From Actinomycetota bacterium (GTDB taxonomy: Bacteria; Actinomycetota; Acidimicrobiia; Acidimicrobiales; Ilumatobacteraceae): DNA of 8,239 nt. Shown piece by piece: positions 5,388 to 8,239 of the stretch (positions are counted from its first letter, which is position 1; the number at the start of each line of letters is the position of its first letter). Both the position numbers and the translations under genes were made by a program. The notes beneath the pieces were generated by a model that ran no database searches, was not told the origin of the DNA, and saw only the letters and a program-made list of their open reading frames with translations. The stretch is from assembly GCA_005801025.1 (NCBI GenBank), contig SYDZ01000145.1, forward strand, positions 1-8,239, given 5' to 3'.

Positions 5388-7265
5388 CTAGACAAGGTCA
5401 ATAACGGGAGCGGTGAACTGCGATTGATACAAGCGGTCATACGCTCCCCGCGCAGCCAGTAACTCCACATGTGAACCAGTTTCGACGATCGCCCCATTTT
5501 CCATGACCAAAATAATGTTGGCATCTTGAATCGTCGAGAGACGATGAGCAATCACGAAACTCGTTCGTTTTTGACGTAGCGCGCCCATCGCTTTTTGAAT
5601 CAGCACTTCGGTGCGCGTATCCACAGAACTCGTCGCTTCATCAAGAATCAAAATTGCGGGGTCAGCCAAGAATGCTCGAGCAATTGTCAGCAACTGCTTT
5701 TCGCCTGCACTCACCGCCCCATCATCACCGCTGAGGATGGTGTCGTATCCATCTGGCAGAGAGTGGACAAATCGATCAACGAAAGTAGCTTTCGCCGCGG
5801 CGCGAATCTGCTCATCAGTGGCGTCAGGATTTCCGTAAGCGATATTCTCGCGAATTGTGCCATTGAAAAGCCAAGTGTCCTGCAGGACCATGCCAATTTT
5901 AGAGCGCAGTTCGGAGCGTGGCATCTCAGCAATGTTGCGACCGTCTAAGACGATGCGTCCTTCATCAAGTTCATAGAAGCGCATCACAAGATTCACCAAA
6001 GTGGTTTTACCTGCCCCGGTTGGACCGACGATGGCCACAGTCGTCCCAGGTTCAGCGACAAATGAAACGTCAGTGATCAAAGGCCGTTGTGGGTCATAAG
6101 AAAATGAAGCATGTTCAAACTCAATGCGACCTTGTGTTATCGCCGAATCGGTAGTTCCACTTTCAGTTGTCTGTTCTTCTGCATCAAGTAACTCAAAAAC
6201 TCGTTCGGCTGAAGCCACACCTGATTGCAGAACATTCATCATTGATGCTGCTTGTGTCATTGGATGAGTGAACTGGCGAGAATATTGAATAAAGGCCTGC
6301 ACATCACCAAGGCTCATAGCACCTGATGCAACCCGCAGGCCACCGATGACGGCAATCGCTACATAGTTAAGGTTTCCGATAAACATCGTCGCAGGCTGAA
6401 TTGAACCAGACATGAATTGAGCAGAGTTGGCTGTTTCAAACAATGCGTCATTGATCGTCGTAAAGCGCTCTTCTACTTCTTGCTGACGGCCAAATACTTT
6501 AACAATGGCGTGACCAGTGAATGCCTCTTCAACTAAACCGTTCAACTGACCTGTGTATTGCCATTGAGAAATAAATTTTGCGCGCGAGCGCTGAGCAATT
6601 TGTCCCATTGTCAGCAGTGTGAGAGGAATCACCGTCAGCGCAACAAGAGCCAAAATTGGTGAAACTACGAACATCATGAGCAAAACGCCGAAGATGGTGA
6701 GCATGGAAGTGACCAATTGGCTCAAAGATTGCTGCAAACTCTGCGAAATGTTGTCAATGTCATTTGTGACACGACTCAATAAATCGCCCCGTGAATGTCG
6801 GTCAATGTAACTCAGTGGCAATCTGTGGATTTTAGCTTCAATATCCTGGCGCAGTTTAAACATGGTCCGTTGGACCACTCCAGCGAGAAGGAATGCCTGT
6901 CCGTAAGCCAATAGATAAGAAACGGTGTACACGCCTATGGCAAATGCCAGCGTGCGATGCAATCTTACGAAATCAATTCTGTTTTCATTGAGGAGACCTT
7001 GAAAAACAATGTCAGTGGCATGCCCCAAAATTCGTGGACCAGAAACGACAAGAGCAACACTGGCGACGGCCATGACAAAAATGAGAATCACTAAAACTGA
7101 TTCATCAGAGATTAATCGGGTCAGGCGTTTAGCGCTTTGAGCAAAGTTCTTTGACTTTTCTGCCGGCACACCGACGGTATTCATGCGGCCAGTACGGAGT
7201 TCAGAGACATTACCCACGGGACTTGGGGTCTCAGTTTCTTTGCTTGGTGTTTTTGGTGCGGTCAC
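5388..7265 (-). CDS. ABC exporter half-transporter, consensus-ATP-site subunit of a heterodimer
   Basis: This 625-residue half-transporter has a polar N-terminal extension (1-50), a six-helix exporter domain (about 55-350, with helices at about 57-78, 105-130, 185-201, 203-222 and 295-315), then an ATPase domain. Walker A is GPTGAGKTT (414-422), the Q-loop is VLQDTW (Q462), Walker B with catalytic glutamate is ILILDEATSSVD (E543), and the switch histidine is VIAHRLSTI (H574). The signature is SAGEKQ (519-524) rather than LSGGQ. Heterodimeric exporters such as LmrCD, BmrCD and TM287/288 typically have one subunit with E and H intact and an altered signature, matching this one. GTG at 7265 overlaps the upstream partner's TGA (GTGA), with AGAAGG (7280-7275) nine bases upstream as ribosome binding site. 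Likely substrates are drugs or lipids, but no substrate can be read from sequence. Confidence 0.96.
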   Translation of the reverse strand: MTAPKTPSKETETPSPVGNVSELRTGRMNTVGVPAEKSKNFAQSAKRLTRLISDESVLVILIFVMAVASVALVVSGPRILGHATDIVFQGLLNENRIDFVRLHRTLAFAIGVYTVSYLLAYGQAFLLAGVVQRTMFKLRQDIEAKIHRLPLSYIDRHSRGDLLSRVTNDIDNISQSLQQSLSQLVTSMLTIFGVLLMMFVVSPILALVALTVIPLTLLTMGQIAQRSRAKFISQWQYTGQLNGLVEEAFTGHAIVKVFGRQQEVEERFTTINDALFETANSAQFMSGSIQPATMFIGNLNYVAIAVIGGLRVASGAMSLGDVQAFIQYSRQFTHPMTQAASMMNVLQSGVASAERVFELLDAEEQTTESGTTDSAITQGRIEFEHASFSYDPQRPLITDVSFVAEPGTTVAIVGPTGAGKTTLVNLVMRFYELDEGRIVLDGRNIAEMPRSELRSKIGMVLQDTWLFNGTIRENIAYGNPDATDEQIRAAAKATFVDRFVHSLPDGYDTILSGDDGAVSAGEKQLLTIARAFLADPAILILDEATSSVDTRTEVLIQKAMGALRQKRTSFVIAHRLSTIQDANIILVMENGAIVETGSHVELLAARGAYDRLYQSQFTAPVIDLV

Positions 7266-8239
7266 AGGTCATCACCTTCTTGTGAAGCCTGGGATAAAAC
7301 GATTTCTTCGTATGTGGCGCAGGATTGGCGAAGAACTTCATGGGTCCCAAGTCCGACGACTAGGCCATCTTCCAAGACCAGTATCTGGTTGGCACGACGA
7401 ATTGTGGAAACTCGTTGTCCAACAATGAGGGTCACTGAGTCTTTGAGATGAGGTATCAGGGCGGCCCGCAATTTCGCGTCAGTGGAGAGGTCAAGGGCCG
7501 AGAACGAATCATCAAACAGATAGATTTCAGGTCGGCGAATCAGCGCTCGGGCAATTGCTAATCGTTGTCTCTGTCCACCAGAGACATTGGTGCCGCCTTG
7601 AGCAATGACTGCCTCAAGTCCGCCTGGCATTTCACGCACAAAGGAGTCTGCTTGGGCGACGGTCAGAGCATTCCACATCTCTTGTTCTGTGGCATCTTGT
7701 TTTCCGTAGCGAAGATTGCTGGAGATTGTCCCAGAAAAGAGGTAGGGCTTTTGTGGCACCAGTCCAATTCGTGACCACAATTCTGCGGGAGCCACTTCAC
7801 TAATGTCCACCCCATCAATCAACACTGCACCAGAGGTTGCGTCAAAGAGGCGTGCCACAAGATTCAGCAATGTGGTTTTTCCCGAACCTGTGCTACCAAT
7901 AATGGCTAGTGTCTCGCCGGATGCAACCTTAAATGAGATGTTGTGTAACACGGGACTGGCCGCACCTGGATATTCGAAATTGACATTGCGAAGTTCAAGT
8001 TCGGCCCGTGTTTGAGTAATCGGCGTTGGGCGAGTGGGGATTGGCACAGACGATGTTGTTGACAGGACTTCTTGGATCCTCTCGGCGCTAACCGAGGCGC
8101 GTGGCCATAACGCAGCCATAAAAGTAGCCATCATGACAGACATCAAGATTTGCGCCAGATAGGTCAGGAAGGCGACCATTGGACCGAGTTTCATCTGACC
8201 CGCAGCGATTCGGTTAGAGCCGAACCACACCACGGCCAC
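7262..8239 (-). CDS. ABC exporter half-transporter, degenerate-ATP-site subunit (N-terminus beyond right edge)
   Basis: The visible 325 residues hold the end of the exporter membrane domain (last helices about 1-45) and a complete ATPase domain. Walker A is GSTGSGKTT (115-123), the Q-loop is VPQKPYLF (Q163) and the signature VSGGQRQ (219-225) is intact. The catalytic glutamate after Walker B is aspartate (LFDDSF, D244) and the switch histidine is glutamine (VGQRVST, Q275). These are the substitutions known from TM287 of the TM287/288 heterodimer. Combined with the next gene, one composite site would be catalytic (the partner's E/H with this VSGGQ) and one would bind ATP but hydrolyse it poorly. 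The frame is open to the window edge, so the first visible GTG is not a start. Its stop overlaps the partner's GTG, so the two are co-translated. Confidence 0.96.
   Translation of the reverse strand: MAVVWFGSNRIAAGQMKLGPMVAFLTYLAQILMSVMMATFMAALWPRASVSAERIQEVLSTTSSVPIPTRPTPITQTRAELELRNVNFEYPGAASPVLHNISFKVASGETLAIIGSTGSGKTTLLNLVARLFDATSGAVLIDGVDISEVAPAELWSRIGLVPQKPYLFSGTISSNLRYGKQDATEQEMWNALTVAQADSFVREMPGGLEAVIAQGGTNVSGGQRQRLAIARALIRRPEIYLFDDSFSALDLSTDAKLRAALIPHLKDSVTLIVGQRVSTIRRANQILVLEDGLVVGLGTHEVLRQSCATYEEIVLSQASQEGDDL

Noticed and set aside
1..8239. tRNA genes, rRNA, CRISPR arrays, insertion sequences and attachment sites
   Set aside because: I looked on both strands and saw no cloverleaf, spaced repeats, transposase motifs or terminal inverted repeats.

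Overview
This window looks like chromosomal DNA from an actinobacterium (Actinomycetota). The strongest sign is a Wbl/WhiB iron-sulfur regulator, a family confined to Actinobacteria and their phages. Base composition is close to balanced rather than GC-rich, several genes start with GTG, and -10-like TAnnnT boxes sit almost on top of start codons. This would fit an aquatic, lower-GC lineage such as a freshwater acidimicrobial group, but that placement is an inference and not proven by the sequence.

Layout, left to right. (1) Bases 1-215, minus strand: the N-terminus of an ABC-transporter ATPase that runs off the left edge, divergent from (2) a plus-strand pair, serS (seryl-tRNA synthetase, 273-1568) and pdxH (pyridoxamine 5'-phosphate oxidase, 1568-2215), which overlap in a TGATG junction. 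(3) A minus-strand operon converging on pdxH: a TlpA/ResA-type membrane-anchored thioredoxin (3681-4283), a CcdA-type electron-transfer membrane protein (2806-3684), and a poly-gamma-glutamate hydrolase family protein (2193-2825). All three are overlapped head to tail, and the last overlaps the 3' end of pdxH on the opposite strand. (4) A 168-base gap with two hairpins and the likely promoter of the thioredoxin operon. (5) A WhiB7-like regulator (4452-4850, minus) with a roughly 310-base leader. (6) Two overlapping genes for a heterodimeric ABC exporter (5388-7265 and 7262 to beyond the right edge), both minus strand.

The most interesting element is the whiB7-like leader (about 4851-5165). 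It has a promoter-like sequence, a 64-codon upstream ORF beginning almost at the predicted transcription start, and a textbook Rho-independent terminator (12-bp stem plus T5) between that ORF and the regulator gene. The last codons of the upstream ORF can also pair with the terminator's first arm. This is the architecture of ribosome-mediated transcription attenuation, known for mycobacterial whiB7 and Streptomyces wblC, in which ribosome-targeting antibiotics switch the resistance regulator on.

How the genes may work together: an exporter pair with asymmetric ATP sites lies immediately upstream of the WhiB7-like regulator with no clear terminator between them, suggesting an intrinsic drug-response locus. 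The thioredoxin and CcdA genes form a unit carrying reductant across the membrane for extracytoplasmic thiol or cytochrome c chemistry. The serS-pdxH pair is housekeeping.
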